A stretch of 54,403 bases of DNA from a virus: positions 1 through 54,403 of the IMG/VR virus record IMGVR_UViG_3300040801_001443. One strand, given 5' to 3'. Under the pieces are notes generated by a model that was not told where the DNA came from, made no database searches, and worked only from the letters and a program-made list of their open reading frames with translations. Of the stretch, positions 17,436-26,865 are shown piece by piece (positions within the stretch are counted from its first letter, which is position 1; the number at the start of each line of letters is the position of its first letter). The position numbers and the translations under genes are program-made.

Positions 17436-17824
17436 AAATAAAAAGCATTAAAGTTGATGGTGGTTGGACAAAACCAATAAAATGTAATATAACAAGAGAA
17501 CAAGTTTCAGATTTTGAAACCCACATTAATGGTGATATTGTTCATATGTTAGAAACAGAATTATTAAAAACATTAACAGATGATGCTTTAGATTGTGAAG
17601 AATACCATTGCATTAAAAAAGATAAAGATTTAAAAGTAGGAGAAACATATTTTGTATTTTCAACTACAATTTCTGATAAAGATGTAAAGATTGTTTTTAA
17701 AAATGAAAATAAAAAGCATGAACTTATAACATTTTTTCAAGATATGGAAGAATTCGATAAGTATTTAATATCTATCATTGAATCAAGGAAAAGGAAAATA
17801 GAAAAAATTAAAAATGGTAAATGA
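17432..17824 (+). CDS. Hypothetical protein with basic 'RKRKI' tail
   Basis: 130 residues, mixed alpha/beta, acidic overall, with a basic C-terminal tail 'ESRKRKIEKIKNGK'. The same tail style recurs in the next two genes and at 19428. It overlaps both neighbours (4 bases upstream, 11 downstream), so it is translationally coupled. Family unknown. Confidence 0.6.
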   Translation: MKIKSIKVDGGWTKPIKCNITREQVSDFETHINGDIVHMLETELLKTLTDDALDCEEYHCIKKDKDLKVGETYFVFSTTISDKDVKIVFKNENKKHELITFFQDMEEFDKYLISIIESRKRKIEKIKNGK

Positions 17825-17987
17825 ATTAATAGAAAAGATAATGTCTGCTTCTAAATATATTGCAGAACAATCAAGAAAGGGTAATGGAAATTTTATGACA
17901 ACAAATATTGAATTTGATGATTTATTAAAAGACATTAAAGAAGAACAGAAACAAAAAGAATTGATTGAATCAAGAAAAAGGAAAATA
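17777..17987 (+). repeat. Direct repeat encoding the shared basic tail (24 bases, two copies)
   Basis: Copies at 17777-17800 and 17964-17987 are identical except for one base (attgaatcaagraaaaggaaaata). Both encode 'IESRKRKI', both lie just before the start codon of the next gene, and both could act as purine-rich translation-initiation enhancers. Confidence 0.7.
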
Positions 17988-18017
17988 AATATTTTAAAAA
18001 GATGGAAGAAGAAATAG
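17814..18017 (+). CDS. Small hypothetical protein with basic tail
   Basis: 67 residues. The N-terminal helix 'NELIEKIMSASKYIAEQS' and a coiled-coil-like middle are followed by the tail 'ESRKRKINILKRWKKK', nearly the same as in the preceding gene. It starts inside the previous gene and ends inside the next. No family recognised. Confidence 0.55.
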   Translation: MVNELIEKIMSASKYIAEQSRKGNGNFMTTNIEFDDLLKDIKEEQKQKELIESRKRKINILKRWKKK

Positions 18018-18379
18018 TAAACATAGAAACTTTATATGAAAATAAAGATTTTATAATCGAAAATTTAGGTGATGAATTTACTTATATGCAATTGATTCAG
18101 TTCATTTTAACTAATGAATTTGAAAAATTTATAGGTAATGTAAATAATACTGAAACCATGTCGAAGATTAAATATAGATGTGATGAAACTTTAAATAATT
18201 ATTTTAATGTTCCTATTTCAATAAATATAAACTGTGAAAATACAGTCAATTTTGAATTAGATTCTGAACATATTTATTCATTAAACCAATCTTTTAGTTT
18301 TACATTATATGATAGGAAAAGAAAAATTAATAAAATAAAAAGAAATTCTTCATATGGTTGGTTATGTAAAAATATATAA
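18002..18379 (+). CDS. Hypothetical protein with basic tail
   Basis: 125 residues, acidic, with the variant tail 'YDRKRKINKIKRN' followed by ten more residues. It starts inside the previous gene. No family recognised. The shared tail suggests membership in the same small-gene group. Confidence 0.55.
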   Translation: MEEEIVNIETLYENKDFIIENLGDEFTYMQLIQFILTNEFEKFIGNVNNTETMSKIKYRCDETLNNYFNVPISININCENTVNFELDSEHIYSLNQSFSFTLYDRKRKINKIKRNSSYGWLCKNI

Positions 18380-18393
18380 AAATAAAAACAATT

Positions 18394-18576
18394 ATGGAAG
18401 AAGAAAGATTAATTACAACAAAAATAGAGAAATACTATATTCCAAAACAATATGATAGTCAAAAAATCATGGAAATGAAAAATGTTTTAATTTCAAATGG
18501 TTTTGAAATGGATTATATAGATCAATTACCATTTCACCAATTTGAAGAATTATATAAAAATAGAATAAAAAAATAG
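18394..18576 (+). CDS. Small hypothetical protein
   Basis: 60 residues, ending 'LYKNRIKK'. It starts after a typical 'aaaataaaaacaatt' leader and stops 1 base before the epimerase gene start. No family recognised. Confidence 0.5.
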   Translation: MEEERLITTKIEKYYIPKQYDSQKIMEMKNVLISNGFEMDYIDQLPFHQFEELYKNRIKK

Positions 18577-18577
18577 A

Positions 18578-19438
18578 ATGAATATATTAGTTACTGGTGG
18601 ATTAGGTTTTGTAGGAAGCAATTTAGTAGATTATTTAATAGATAATAAAATAGGTAATGTTTATGTTGTGGATAATTTATCTTCCAATTCATCATCTATA
18701 GAATATAAGAATATTAAAGTTAAAGAATATTATTATGAAGATTTTTCAAAATTTTTATTAAATACAGAATTAAAATTTGATTGGATATTTCATTTAGGTG
18801 CATTTGCAAGAATCCAACCTTCATTTGAAAATCCATTAGAAACAATAAAAAATAATTTATATGGAACATCAGTAGTATGTGAATATTGTAGAAAAAATAA
18901 ATCTAAATTGATTTATGCTGGTACGAGTTCTGCTTATAATGGACATCATCAAACACCATATACTTTCGCAAAATGGGGTGGTGAAGAATCCATTAAAATG
19001 TATATAAAATGTTATAACATAGATGCAGCGGTATGTAGATTTTTTAATGTATATGGACCAAGAGAACCAAAAGAAGGAGAATATGCTACAGTTATAGGAA
19101 AATTTATAAGACAATATAACAACAATGAACATATTACTATTGTAGGAGATGGAAACCAAAGTAGAGATTTTACACATGTATATGATATTGTATCTGGTTT
19201 GGTGAAAAGTGTTCAAAATTCTAAGATGAATGGTGAAATAATTCAATTAGGTAAAGGTAATCCAATAACAATAAATGAGTTATCCTCTTTTTTTAATTAT
19301 GATAAAATTAAACATATACCTATTAGAAAAGGAGAAGCACATAAAACTGTAGCTAATACATTATTAACTGAAACTATGATAAATTGGAAGGCTGAAAAAA
19401 ATTTAGAAGATTATATAAAAGAAAACATTAATATTTAA
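18578..19438 (+). CDS. NAD-dependent epimerase/dehydratase (extended SDR, GalE-like)
   Basis: 286 residues. The Rossmann motif 'TGGLGFVGSNLVDYL' (6-20), 'SSAY' (117-120) and the catalytic Tyr128 and Lys132 (YTFAK) are all present, followed by 'RFFNVYGP', the standard extended-SDR nucleotide-sugar substrate loop. It likely converts a nucleotide sugar (UDP-glucose 4-epimerase or similar dehydratase). With the glycosyltransferases at 50941 and 53968 it may supply sugar for modifying virion proteins, phage DNA or the host envelope. It is about 40 residues shorter than typical GalE. Confidence 0.88.
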   Translation: MNILVTGGLGFVGSNLVDYLIDNKIGNVYVVDNLSSNSSSIEYKNIKVKEYYYEDFSKFLLNTELKFDWIFHLGAFARIQPSFENPLETIKNNLYGTSVVCEYCRKNKSKLIYAGTSSAYNGHHQTPYTFAKWGGEESIKMYIKCYNIDAAVCRFFNVYGPREPKEGEYATVIGKFIRQYNNNEHITIVGDGNQSRDFTHVYDIVSGLVKSVQNSKMNGEIIQLGKGNPITINELSSFFNYDKIKHIPIRKGEAHKTVANTLLTETMINWKAEKNLEDYIKENINI

Positions 19439-19655
19439 TTTTCTTTATCTTTCTTTGTCTCCTATAAATCAATATAACATTATCAATCAAATCATTTGGA
19501 TATTTTTTTAATGGTTGTCTTATAATGCTTACTGATTTATTTTTATCTATTAAAACATAGTCATATTCATTTAATTCTTCCAATTTTTTAGGATTATTGA
19601 TTATATCTAAAATAGTTAGAATAAGAAACGATAAGTTATTATATTTTATTTCCAT
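19428..19655 (-). CDS. Small hypothetical protein with 'RKIKKIKY' tail
   Basis: 75 residues, convergent with the epimerase gene and overlapping it by 11 bases. The C-terminus 'YRRQRKIKKIKY' resembles the basic tails of the genes at 17432-18379, although this gene is on the other strand. Family unknown. Confidence 0.55.
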   Translation of the reverse strand: MEIKYNNLSFLILTILDIINNPKKLEELNEYDYVLIDKNKSVSIIRQPLKKYPNDLIDNVILIYRRQRKIKKIKY

Positions 19656-19699
19656 TTATTTTTATTTTTTATATATACCTATAAATATAATTAAAAAAA

Positions 19700-19918
19700 A
19701 TGAAATTAAAAAAATTTGAAGATTATAAGTTTGAAGATAAACATGACAAGGATTACATGGCACAAGGTAACATAACTTCTATTAAACAATCTGCACAATA
19801 TTTAGATGAAATCATAAATAGAGAAACTGATGCATTACCTGACTGGATTGAAGATAAATTATCAAGATGTTCACAAGATATGCAAGATATTCATAATTAT
19901 TTTAAATCTTTAAAATAA
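19700..19918 (+). CDS. Small conserved-type phage protein with targeting-like N-terminus
   Basis: 72 residues. The N-terminus 'MKLKKFEDYKFE' fits the capsid-targeting-like pattern seen on other proteins here. The C-terminal half, 'DALPDWIEDKLSRCSQDMQD' and a final 'HNYFKSLK', resembles a short helical module that I associate with large T4-like phages (LPxWxxxKI...). Function unknown. A structural or head-internal role is inferred. Confidence 0.6.
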   Translation: MKLKKFEDYKFEDKHDKDYMAQGNITSIKQSAQYLDEIINRETDALPDWIEDKLSRCSQDMQDIHNYFKSLK

Positions 19919-19987
19919 AAAATAAACAAATCATAAATTATTATCTAAAATAGTTGAGTTTTTAGCTCTAAAAAATAAAAAAAAGAA

Positions 19988-20473
19988 ATGCAAAAAACAT
20001 ATACTATTTCAGAAGAAGAATATAATAAAATGTTTACTATAAGAGATGATTATAGAAAAGAAAATGTTTTATTGACTAAAAGGATAAATGAATTAGAAAA
20101 TAAACTCGCTTTTATAGAATCTAGTGCTGAAGATGTTTTGGTTATAGTTAAAGATAAAGATAAAGAGGATAGATATGAATTTAAAAGTAAGGAAAAAGAT
20201 ATTATAAGAGATTTAATCAAAGTTAATAGTGAACTTAGAGAAAAAAATGAAGAACTAGTTAATACTATAAAAATTTTAAATCAAAATATAGAAAATAAAT
20301 ATTTAGAAAATAAAAATTTAGAAGAAATAGTAGAAAAACAAGTTAATATTAATGATTCATTAGTTGATGAAAATAAAAGAAAGAAAAATGAATATAACCT
20401 ATTAAAAAATAGGTGTTTTATAGAAAGAGTATTTAATTTTGATTTTATAGAAAGAAAACAAAAATATAAATAA
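19988..20473 (+). CDS. Coiled-coil protein
   Basis: 161 residues, almost wholly helical with heptad-like Leu/Ile/Asn spacing from residue 15 to 135 (for example 'NSELREKNEELVNTIKILNQ'). No family recognised. The gap 19919-19987 holds only an A-rich leader. Confidence 0.6.
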   Translation: MQKTYTISEEEYNKMFTIRDDYRKENVLLTKRINELENKLAFIESSAEDVLVIVKDKDKEDRYEFKSKEKDIIRDLIKVNSELREKNEELVNTIKILNQNIENKYLENKNLEEIVEKQVNINDSLVDENKRKKNEYNLLKNRCFIERVFNFDFIERKQKYK

Positions 20474-20522
20474 AGTAAACCAGAGTAAATAAATATATAA
20501 GATTAAAATTAAAATTAATTTA

Positions 20523-20831
20523 ATGTCTTATATTTATTTACTTGAAAGTGTAACTGATGAAAATAAATTAATTTATAAAATAGGATATACTAAAAATATT
20601 GAACAGCGTTCAAAAGCACACAAAACATCCAATCCAGATGCGATATTAGTGTATCAATTTAAGACTAAACATAAAAGAAAAGTTGAAACACATCTTCATA
20701 ATAAATTTAAAAGTAAACACTATTATGGTGAATGGTTCTTCTTAGATGAAGAAGAAGTAAAGAATTTTATTTTATTGTGTGAAAATATAGAAAATAAATT
20801 TGATTCATTATCAGACAATCCATTTTTTTAA
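20523..20831 (+). CDS. T5orf172/MUG113-type GIY-YIG-like protein
   Basis: 102 residues covering the whole domain: 'YIYLLES', 'YKIGYTKNIEQRSKAHKTSN', 'VETHLHNKFKSKHYYGEWF', 'FLDEEEV'. This is the compact T5orf172 variant of the GIY-YIG nuclease superfamily, common in phages, with the Arg in 'EQR' and Glu in 'VETHLH' at catalytic-like places. The biological role of these proteins is poorly known. Confidence 0.8.
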   Translation: MSYIYLLESVTDENKLIYKIGYTKNIEQRSKAHKTSNPDAILVYQFKTKHKRKVETHLHNKFKSKHYYGEWFFLDEEEVKNFILLCENIENKFDSLSDNPFF

Positions 20832-20845
20832 TAAATTAAATCATT

Positions 20846-20959
20846 ATGAATAAAAAAATATTTACAAATATTACTAAATTTTTAAATGAACATGCATTAT
20901 CTAAGAATGATTATTCAAGATATGATAATTATTTTGGTGAAATTGAAAAAAGACGTTAG
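20846..20959 (+). CDS. 37-residue protein with targeting-like N-terminus
   Basis: Reads from ATG 20846 to TAG 20959. 'FTNITKFLNEHALSKNDYS' contains an 'ITKFLNE' segment like the capsid-targeting peptides on other proteins of this window. It starts 14 bases after the previous stop. Too short for family assignment. Confidence 0.45.
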   Translation: MNKKIFTNITKFLNEHALSKNDYSRYDNYFGEIEKRR

Positions 20960-20966
20960 AAAATTT

Positions 20967-20984
20967 TATATATATATATATATA
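20967..20984. repeat. TA microsatellite upstream of gene 20998
   Basis: Nine TA units inside 'TTT(TA)nAA', which looks like a slippage-expanded version of the TTTATATATAA box; the next ATG is 13 bases on. Confidence 0.7.
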
Positions 20985-20997
20985 AATAATATAAAAC

Positions 20998-21552
20998 ATG
21001 AAAATTTTAAAAACTTTTGAAAACTTTAATAATAATAATGAAATTGAAATTGATTTTATTTTAGATAAAATAAACAAAAATGGTATTGAAAATTTATCAA
21101 AAACTGATAAAGAAATTCTAACAGGTATTTATAAAGATGATCACATACCAGTATATTATATAGAAAACACAATATTTAATATTATAAATAATGAATATAG
21201 AGATAATGGTAATATTGATTATTTTAATGATGAAGAAAATATTAATGATACTTTAGATGAAATTGAAGAAGAAATTGATGTTAATTCATATTATTTAATT
21301 CCTATTTTTAAAAATTGTTTAAATATTTATAAAAAAGTCGATTTATTTTTTAAATCATTAGATGATGATATTGATATATGTCATTTTTTTGATGGTTTTG
21401 TTGGTTATAATATAAGTGGTGCTTGGTTTAATGGTGAAAAAAGTGCCATTACAAAATCATTTAAAGAAGCAACGGAAACATATGATGTATTTTATGATGA
21501 TGATGATGAATTTGATTCAATAATTAATAAATTAGTAGAAATATTTAATTAA
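20998..21552 (+). CDS. Acidic protein with targeting-like N-terminus
   Basis: 184 residues, strongly acidic (Asp-rich tail 'YDDDDEFDS'). The N-terminus 'MKILKTFENFNNNNE' matches the capsid-targeting-like pattern (Lys, Leu, aromatic, Phe, Asn, Glu). An acidic head-core or internal head protein is a reasonable inference. No fold recognised. Confidence 0.55.
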   Translation: MKILKTFENFNNNNEIEIDFILDKINKNGIENLSKTDKEILTGIYKDDHIPVYYIENTIFNIINNEYRDNGNIDYFNDEENINDTLDEIEEEIDVNSYYLIPIFKNCLNIYKKVDLFFKSLDDDIDICHFFDGFVGYNISGAWFNGEKSAITKSFKEATETYDVFYDDDDEFDSIINKLVEIFN

Positions 21553-21641
21553 AAATGTTATTTTTAAATAATTAATATAATTAGTAAAATTTAAACTTTT
21601 TATTATTATAAAATATAAAAATAAAAATAATATAGATAATT

Positions 21642-22166
21642 ATGATATTAACTTTAACACCAGAAGATATAATAAAGAGATGTCTTTGGAATAATTATAA
21701 AAGATTTATTTTAAATGATAAATCAAATGAAGAAATTGTTAAAATTGTTGAAAATAATGAACCATTTTCATTAAGCGAAAATGATGCATATGTAATAGGA
21801 CTATTAAAAGTAGTTGAAACTGATAATTTAATTCATAGATTTAAAGAAATTATAAATGAAGTAATTCAGATTAAATCGACCATTCAAAAAGTTGATGAAT
21901 CTAAACATGTATTAATAAATAAATCAACTATATTAAAAGAATGTATTTCATTTAAAAATAATTTCCCAGAAAATTATACCCAAGATGATGCTTTTAAATC
22001 TGCAATAAATGATGTTACACAATATATAAATAAGAAAGTTAAAGAAGTAGATAAATTGGAGACAATTGAAATAATGAAAAATATTTCAGGAAATCAAAAG
22101 AAAATAACTTATATACAATCAAGTAAAATTCATAAATTATTTAAGGTAAATTCAATAGATGATTAA
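21642..22166 (+). CDS. Hypothetical protein
   Basis: 174 residues, helical. The N-terminus 'MILTLTPEDIIKRCLWNNYK' is distinctive but I cannot name the family. It converges with the 858-residue structural gene, whose stop lies 3 bases beyond this one. Leader is 'aaaaataaaaataatatagataatt'. Confidence 0.6.
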   Translation: MILTLTPEDIIKRCLWNNYKRFILNDKSNEEIVKIVENNEPFSLSENDAYVIGLLKVVETDNLIHRFKEIINEVIQIKSTIQKVDESKHVLINKSTILKECISFKNNFPENYTQDDAFKSAINDVTQYINKKVKEVDKLETIEIMKNISGNQKKITYIQSSKIHKLFKVNSIDD

Positions 22167-22169
22167 GGA

Positions 22170-24746
22170 TTAATCAAATCTTCTATGATAATGCTTAATT
22201 GCTTTGATTTCTCTATTACAATTATCAGCCATTATAAGATGTTGTTCTTCACCAAATATATATTGAGAAAGAATATTACTTTCTTTATTTTCTGGTACAA
22301 TATCGCTTAATATTCTAATATTTGTAATTTTGATAGGTGAACCTTCAATTTTAATATGTTCATTGTGTTCAAATTCTGTTGGTTCTATATCAATAGATAA
22401 TGTAGCAATTTCTGATAATTTATCTTTACTTGAATCCAATTTACCATATAAATTAGTTTCATAATTTTTAACTGCTAAGAATCCATCTGATAATGCATCA
22501 ATATATGTATATCCTGTATTATCTGGATCATATGCTTCATCAATATCAGTATATGTTATAAGTTCTTTCTTTTCATATGTTTCATTATTAAACATTATAA
22601 CACCTATGTCTGTATTTCTTTTGTACAATTTAAATTCTAATTTTTCTTGTCTTTGGTTTAAATTTATAAGTAGTCCATACCATATATCTGTATTCAAATC
22701 CACTGGAAATTCATATGTTTTATCATTTAATTGTAAGAATACAAATCCTTTTTCAGCAAAAATTCTATAACCTAAATTATTATCTTCATCAAAATTATTT
22801 AATAATAAATATGATCTCGAATCATCTATTTGATATCCTTTAAATGTATCTTTAGATAAACGCTTATTTTCATCATATGATGATTTAAAATTGAACCATT
22901 CTATGAAAGATCTATTTTCTCCTTTAGTTAATTTTAAATCAACTGAATTATAATCTATTGCTGGTTTCTTATCTACTTTACTTAAATCATAATGGTTTTT
23001 GGATATTAATATAGAATCATTATATATTGTTTCATTAATAATATCTACATTTTTATATATTTTTTGTCTTAGTGTATCATATGCAAGAGAAAAAGTTTGT
23101 TCTTTATTTGCAACCTTTTTTTCTTCTTGTCTTTTTTCAACACCCAACAAATCTTCTAAATCTGTGTTTTTTTGTAAACTATCTAAAATATTTTTTGATT
23201 CTTCATCTCTAACATTAATATCTGCTCTTTTCTCATATTTTTCTAATATGATTTTATAATGTATAGATGTATTCATAATATCTTTATATGCTTGTGTGTG
23301 TTTTATATAATATAATTTATTTGTAACACAAATGTGAATAATATCATCTTGTGATGGTCTTTTTTCTATACCAAATGCTCTTTTAAATTCATCTTTTAGG
23401 ATATTTATTTCAAATGTATCAAATAAATCCAAGTTAAAATAGTTAAGTGCAATAGTTTCATCTGGAAAATTATTTTTAGGTACAATAATTTTAATTGGTG
23501 CAACCTTTTCAACATGTTTTAATTGATATTCATGCATATATCTATCTACACCATTACCATCAGGATCAGTTATAAAGTAATTAACTTTCCATCCAAAAAT
23601 ACCATTCATTTGTGTAGCCAACATATTATAAAATCCTGTAATATCTTTTATTTTATATGGATTCCAATAATCTGCTGTGTCACAACTACCTACACCAATT
23701 AATCCAGAAGAATCACCACCATATCCACCAACACCCCACATTTCACCAACACCTTGTCCATCTTGATTATAAGTTAAATCATTGATTGCATTATAACAAG
23801 ATAAACCTTGTGTCTCTACACCATAAAGATTTAATCCTGTATAATCATTATCATCATAAGCCATACTTGAATCTGAATTTGTCCAACCATCACCATTTCC
23901 ACCATTCCCACTTGGTCCAATGCTAACACACGCACCATTATTCAATAAATAACTTATACATTCTTCTTTAATTCCATATCTATTTGTTTTAATATAATTT
24001 GCTGTAATATTTTGGAAATCACCCAATAACATAATATCATATATCATTAATGCACCTCCGCTACTTTTAAATTGGATAAGATATTCTACTTCCGCAAATC
24101 TCATTTCATCTAACTTTAAGGTTTTAATATTATCTTCTGTTAGTGGTTCAAATGGTGTGTATGTTCTTCCACCATTTTGGGTAAATCTGTAAAATATTTT
24201 ATAATCTACATTTCCAGTATCTTGTTTAGTGATTTCAAAACCATCTAATCTAAAAACTTTATATATATCTTTTGGTTTAAGAATTACTTCGGTATTATTT
24301 GCATCAAGTAATGCTTCTGCATCAACAACACTTAAACTATATTCACCATTAACTAATATACTATTTATAAAAATATTACTCAATGAATATTTAGTAGGAT
24401 CAACATTATAAGCATAGTAATATATTATTTCCAATTCAAATTCCAATCTATAATCAACTTCAACTGTAGATATTTCTTCAATTGGTTTTTGTGAAGTCCA
24501 AGAATTTCCACTTTTATATCTAAAAAATCTTTTTAAAAATTGTTGATTATTTTCACCATCAACACTATCAGAAAAATCTGTTATTTTAGATATTCCTTTT
24601 AATACTCCTGTGGTATATCTTCTAACATTATTTGGTTGAATTGATGATAATTTATCTGGTGTATTAGCAAACCATTTCATTGTAAAGGTTTGATCATATC
24701 TTTTATTTAAAATAAATTTTAAATTGTTTCTTGGACATTCTGACAT
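22170..24746 (-). CDS. Large virion structural protein
   Basis: 858 residues. The first 250 are beta-rich with aromatic motifs. Residues about 270-350 form a Gly/Ser/Asn-rich linker (for example 'GPSGNGGNGDGW'). The C-terminal 200 look like a lectin-type beta-sandwich ('LLINLNQRQEKLEFKLYKR'), a reading by eye only. No hallmark family. Composition and size suggest a tail fibre, neck or baseplate-associated protein. It is divergent from another structural gene at 24853, and each has its own upstream box. Confidence 0.62.
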   Translation of the reverse strand: MSECPRNNLKFILNKRYDQTFTMKWFANTPDKLSSIQPNNVRRYTTGVLKGISKITDFSDSVDGENNQQFLKRFFRYKSGNSWTSQKPIEEISTVEVDYRLEFELEIIYYYAYNVDPTKYSLSNIFINSILVNGEYSLSVVDAEALLDANNTEVILKPKDIYKVFRLDGFEITKQDTGNVDYKIFYRFTQNGGRTYTPFEPLTEDNIKTLKLDEMRFAEVEYLIQFKSSGGALMIYDIMLLGDFQNITANYIKTNRYGIKEECISYLLNNGACVSIGPSGNGGNGDGWTNSDSSMAYDDNDYTGLNLYGVETQGLSCYNAINDLTYNQDGQGVGEMWGVGGYGGDSSGLIGVGSCDTADYWNPYKIKDITGFYNMLATQMNGIFGWKVNYFITDPDGNGVDRYMHEYQLKHVEKVAPIKIIVPKNNFPDETIALNYFNLDLFDTFEINILKDEFKRAFGIEKRPSQDDIIHICVTNKLYYIKHTQAYKDIMNTSIHYKIILEKYEKRADINVRDEESKNILDSLQKNTDLEDLLGVEKRQEEKKVANKEQTFSLAYDTLRQKIYKNVDIINETIYNDSILISKNHYDLSKVDKKPAIDYNSVDLKLTKGENRSFIEWFNFKSSYDENKRLSKDTFKGYQIDDSRSYLLLNNFDEDNNLGYRIFAEKGFVFLQLNDKTYEFPVDLNTDIWYGLLINLNQRQEKLEFKLYKRNTDIGVIMFNNETYEKKELITYTDIDEAYDPDNTGYTYIDALSDGFLAVKNYETNLYGKLDSSKDKLSEIATLSIDIEPTEFEHNEHIKIEGSPIKITNIRILSDIVPENKESNILSQYIFGEEQHLIMADNCNREIKAIKHYHRRFD

Positions 24747-24765
24747 AAAAAATCTTTATTTTTAT

Positions 24766-24776
24766 TTATATATAAA
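24766..24776 (-). promoter_or_regulatory. TTTATATATAA box for the 858-residue gene
   Basis: Exact motif on the minus strand, 19 bases before the start at 24746. Confidence 0.5.
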
Positions 24777-24821
24777 TAAATCCAATTTGAAAAATATATT
24801 TTAGATTATTGGAAAATAATT

Positions 24822-24832
24822 TTTATATATAA
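24822..24832 (+). promoter_or_regulatory. TTTATATATAA box for gene 24853
   Basis: Exact motif on the plus strand, 20 bases before ATG 24853. With the minus-strand copy it makes a divergent pair in a 106-base gap. Confidence 0.5.
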
Positions 24833-24852
24833 TTGAAAGTTAATTAATAAAG

Positions 24853-26865
24853 ATGAGTGAAATAAAACCTAATGATTTATTGAAACCTGTAAAAAAGGTT
24901 ATAAAACCATATGAATGTAGTTTAATTGCAGTAGATGGTCCAAGATTAGTTGGAAGATGGCATTTAGAAGGTTTACAAATCCCATATGATTCACAATTTA
25001 CAAGTGTGATGGAATTGAGACCAGGTGAAAATGCTTTACCAATAATGTATGGACATTTGGGAACAAATGTAACTTTCATAGCAATTAGAGTAGTTTATGG
25101 TTCAAAATTGCAAGTTTCTGCTTCAAGAGAAGTTATCCCTGATAAATATATCGAATTTTATTATGAGGACGATACTGATACTAAAAGAACATTTACTGAT
25201 TTATTAGTATTAACTGGAAATGATGCACATAGAATACCGCAGTTATATGTTTATAATCCTGGTGAATATATTGCAGAATTGCATATCTTAGTTGCAAATG
25301 TTAAAGAAAATATGATTAGTTCTAAACTTGTACCAACATTAAATAAATTTAATGGTCTATATTATTCTTCTGTATTATCTGATCAAATTAATTTTTCTCC
25401 ATCTTCAACAGGATCAACACAAATTGAAATATACAATGATCAAAATGATTTAATAATATCTTTACCATATTCATCTATAAGTAATATTGGTGTAGATTGT
25501 GAAACATTAACAATCGATACAAGCAATGATGAAAATATTATATTAGAATTTGTTAGTGAATTTCATGCACAACAAGCACACAGTAGAATAATGTGGGTAA
25601 CTGAAGATAGTATGAACAGATATTTAACATCAGACTATCCAAGTATAGACAATGAAGCTCCGATAATAACATTTTATTCAAGTCCTATATCAGTATTTTC
25701 TGGTACAACAGTTACCAAAACTGAATTACAAGAGTATTTTATTAAAGAGATTAATGATAATAGAGATGGTGAAATAAGCATTTATGATACAGAAGTCACT
25801 ATTAAAAAACAAGGATCAATAAGAATATTTGAACAAATTGAAGATTTTGGAAATTATGATGTGACATTCACTATATCAGATATAGCAAATAATCAAACAA
25901 CAGAAACAAAGGTTGTTAGTATGTATTCTTCACCACCTGTGATAACTTATTTACCAACATCTATTAATAATACAATGTATATAAATGATCCATTTTATTA
26001 TAAAGACACATATAATCAAAATATAATTGATGAAAATGATATTAGAAACTACTATATTGATTGTGTGGAAGATTATGTTGATGATATTGCAAAGAGTGCG
26101 GTAACTGTAAGTATTCAACAATTATCTGGTTCTAGTAGTGGATTAACTGATTCTGGTATTACATTAGTTGGAGATTATGAAATTACATTTAATATTTGTA
26201 ATAGTGCATCATTATGTTTTACAGATACTAAAAATTTAAAAGTATATACAAATACATACATATTACCAGAACTATTATTTAATTTACCATACACAGGAAA
26301 TACATTCATGATTCCACCAACATATAATGAATTGACTTTAATTGATGAAACTATTTCTGGTATAACCAATACAGATTATGATACAACAGTAAGTTTAGAT
26401 AATGTTGAAATTGATGGTATGTCTCCAAGTGATTATAATACAGAAGGAACATACACAGTTCAATATAAAGTTCAAAATTATTCTGGATTTTATAATAATA
26501 TTTTATATACTAAAAATATTATTGTGGATGATTCATATGCCGAAATTAATTTTAATACATATACAGGTTCAACAACAGTAAGTGGAACAAGTGTATTAAC
26601 AGATATATATTTAATTGATTATTTAGTTTCAAGTGTAACAGATACAATTGATGGTATAATTGATGTATCTGCTGTAACATTAAATATTATTTCTGGATCT
26701 ACCACAGGTTTGACTGGTATAACTGAAGATGGTTTATATGAATTAGAATTTAGTGTGGATAATTCAAGACATAATACAACAATAGAAACCAAAGATTTAA
26801 TTGTTGATTATCTTGATTATCCAAGTAGTGGATTTACGATATATCCTGGAACAACCTTTCCATAA
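24853..26865 (+). CDS. Virion protein with tandem Ig-like/cadherin-like domains
   Basis: 670 residues. A virion-type N-terminal domain (1 to about 270, with 'VDGPRLVGRWHLEGLQIPYD') is followed by about four beta-sandwich repeats of the DUF5011/HYR style, visible as 'NEAPIITFYSSPISVFSGTT', 'DGEISIYD' and 'YDVTFTISDIANN', and later 'YELEFSVDNS'. Such repeats on phage proteins usually decorate the virion and can bind carbohydrate. A hairpin terminator follows the stop. Attachment site (head or tail) cannot be told from sequence. Confidence 0.7.
   Translation: MSEIKPNDLLKPVKKVIKPYECSLIAVDGPRLVGRWHLEGLQIPYDSQFTSVMELRPGENALPIMYGHLGTNVTFIAIRVVYGSKLQVSASREVIPDKYIEFYYEDDTDTKRTFTDLLVLTGNDAHRIPQLYVYNPGEYIAELHILVANVKENMISSKLVPTLNKFNGLYYSSVLSDQINFSPSSTGSTQIEIYNDQNDLIISLPYSSISNIGVDCETLTIDTSNDENIILEFVSEFHAQQAHSRIMWVTEDSMNRYLTSDYPSIDNEAPIITFYSSPISVFSGTTVTKTELQEYFIKEINDNRDGEISIYDTEVTIKKQGSIRIFEQIEDFGNYDVTFTISDIANNQTTETKVVSMYSSPPVITYLPTSINNTMYINDPFYYKDTYNQNIIDENDIRNYYIDCVEDYVDDIAKSAVTVSIQQLSGSSSGLTDSGITLVGDYEITFNICNSASLCFTDTKNLKVYTNTYILPELLFNLPYTGNTFMIPPTYNELTLIDETISGITNTDYDTTVSLDNVEIDGMSPSDYNTEGTYTVQYKVQNYSGFYNNILYTKNIIVDDSYAEINFNTYTGSTTVSGTSVLTDIYLIDYLVSSVTDTIDGIIDVSAVTLNIISGSTTGLTGITEDGLYELEFSVDNSRHNTTIETKDLIVDYLDYPSSGFTIYPGTTFP

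Noticed and set aside
18869-19246. 125-residue antisense ORF inside the epimerase gene
   Set aside because: The sense strand encodes a clear SDR enzyme; the antisense product is low-complexity and lacks a leader.
22999-23259. Plus-strand ORF opposite the 858-residue gene
   Set aside because: Shadow of a long structural gene, no leader or box upstream.
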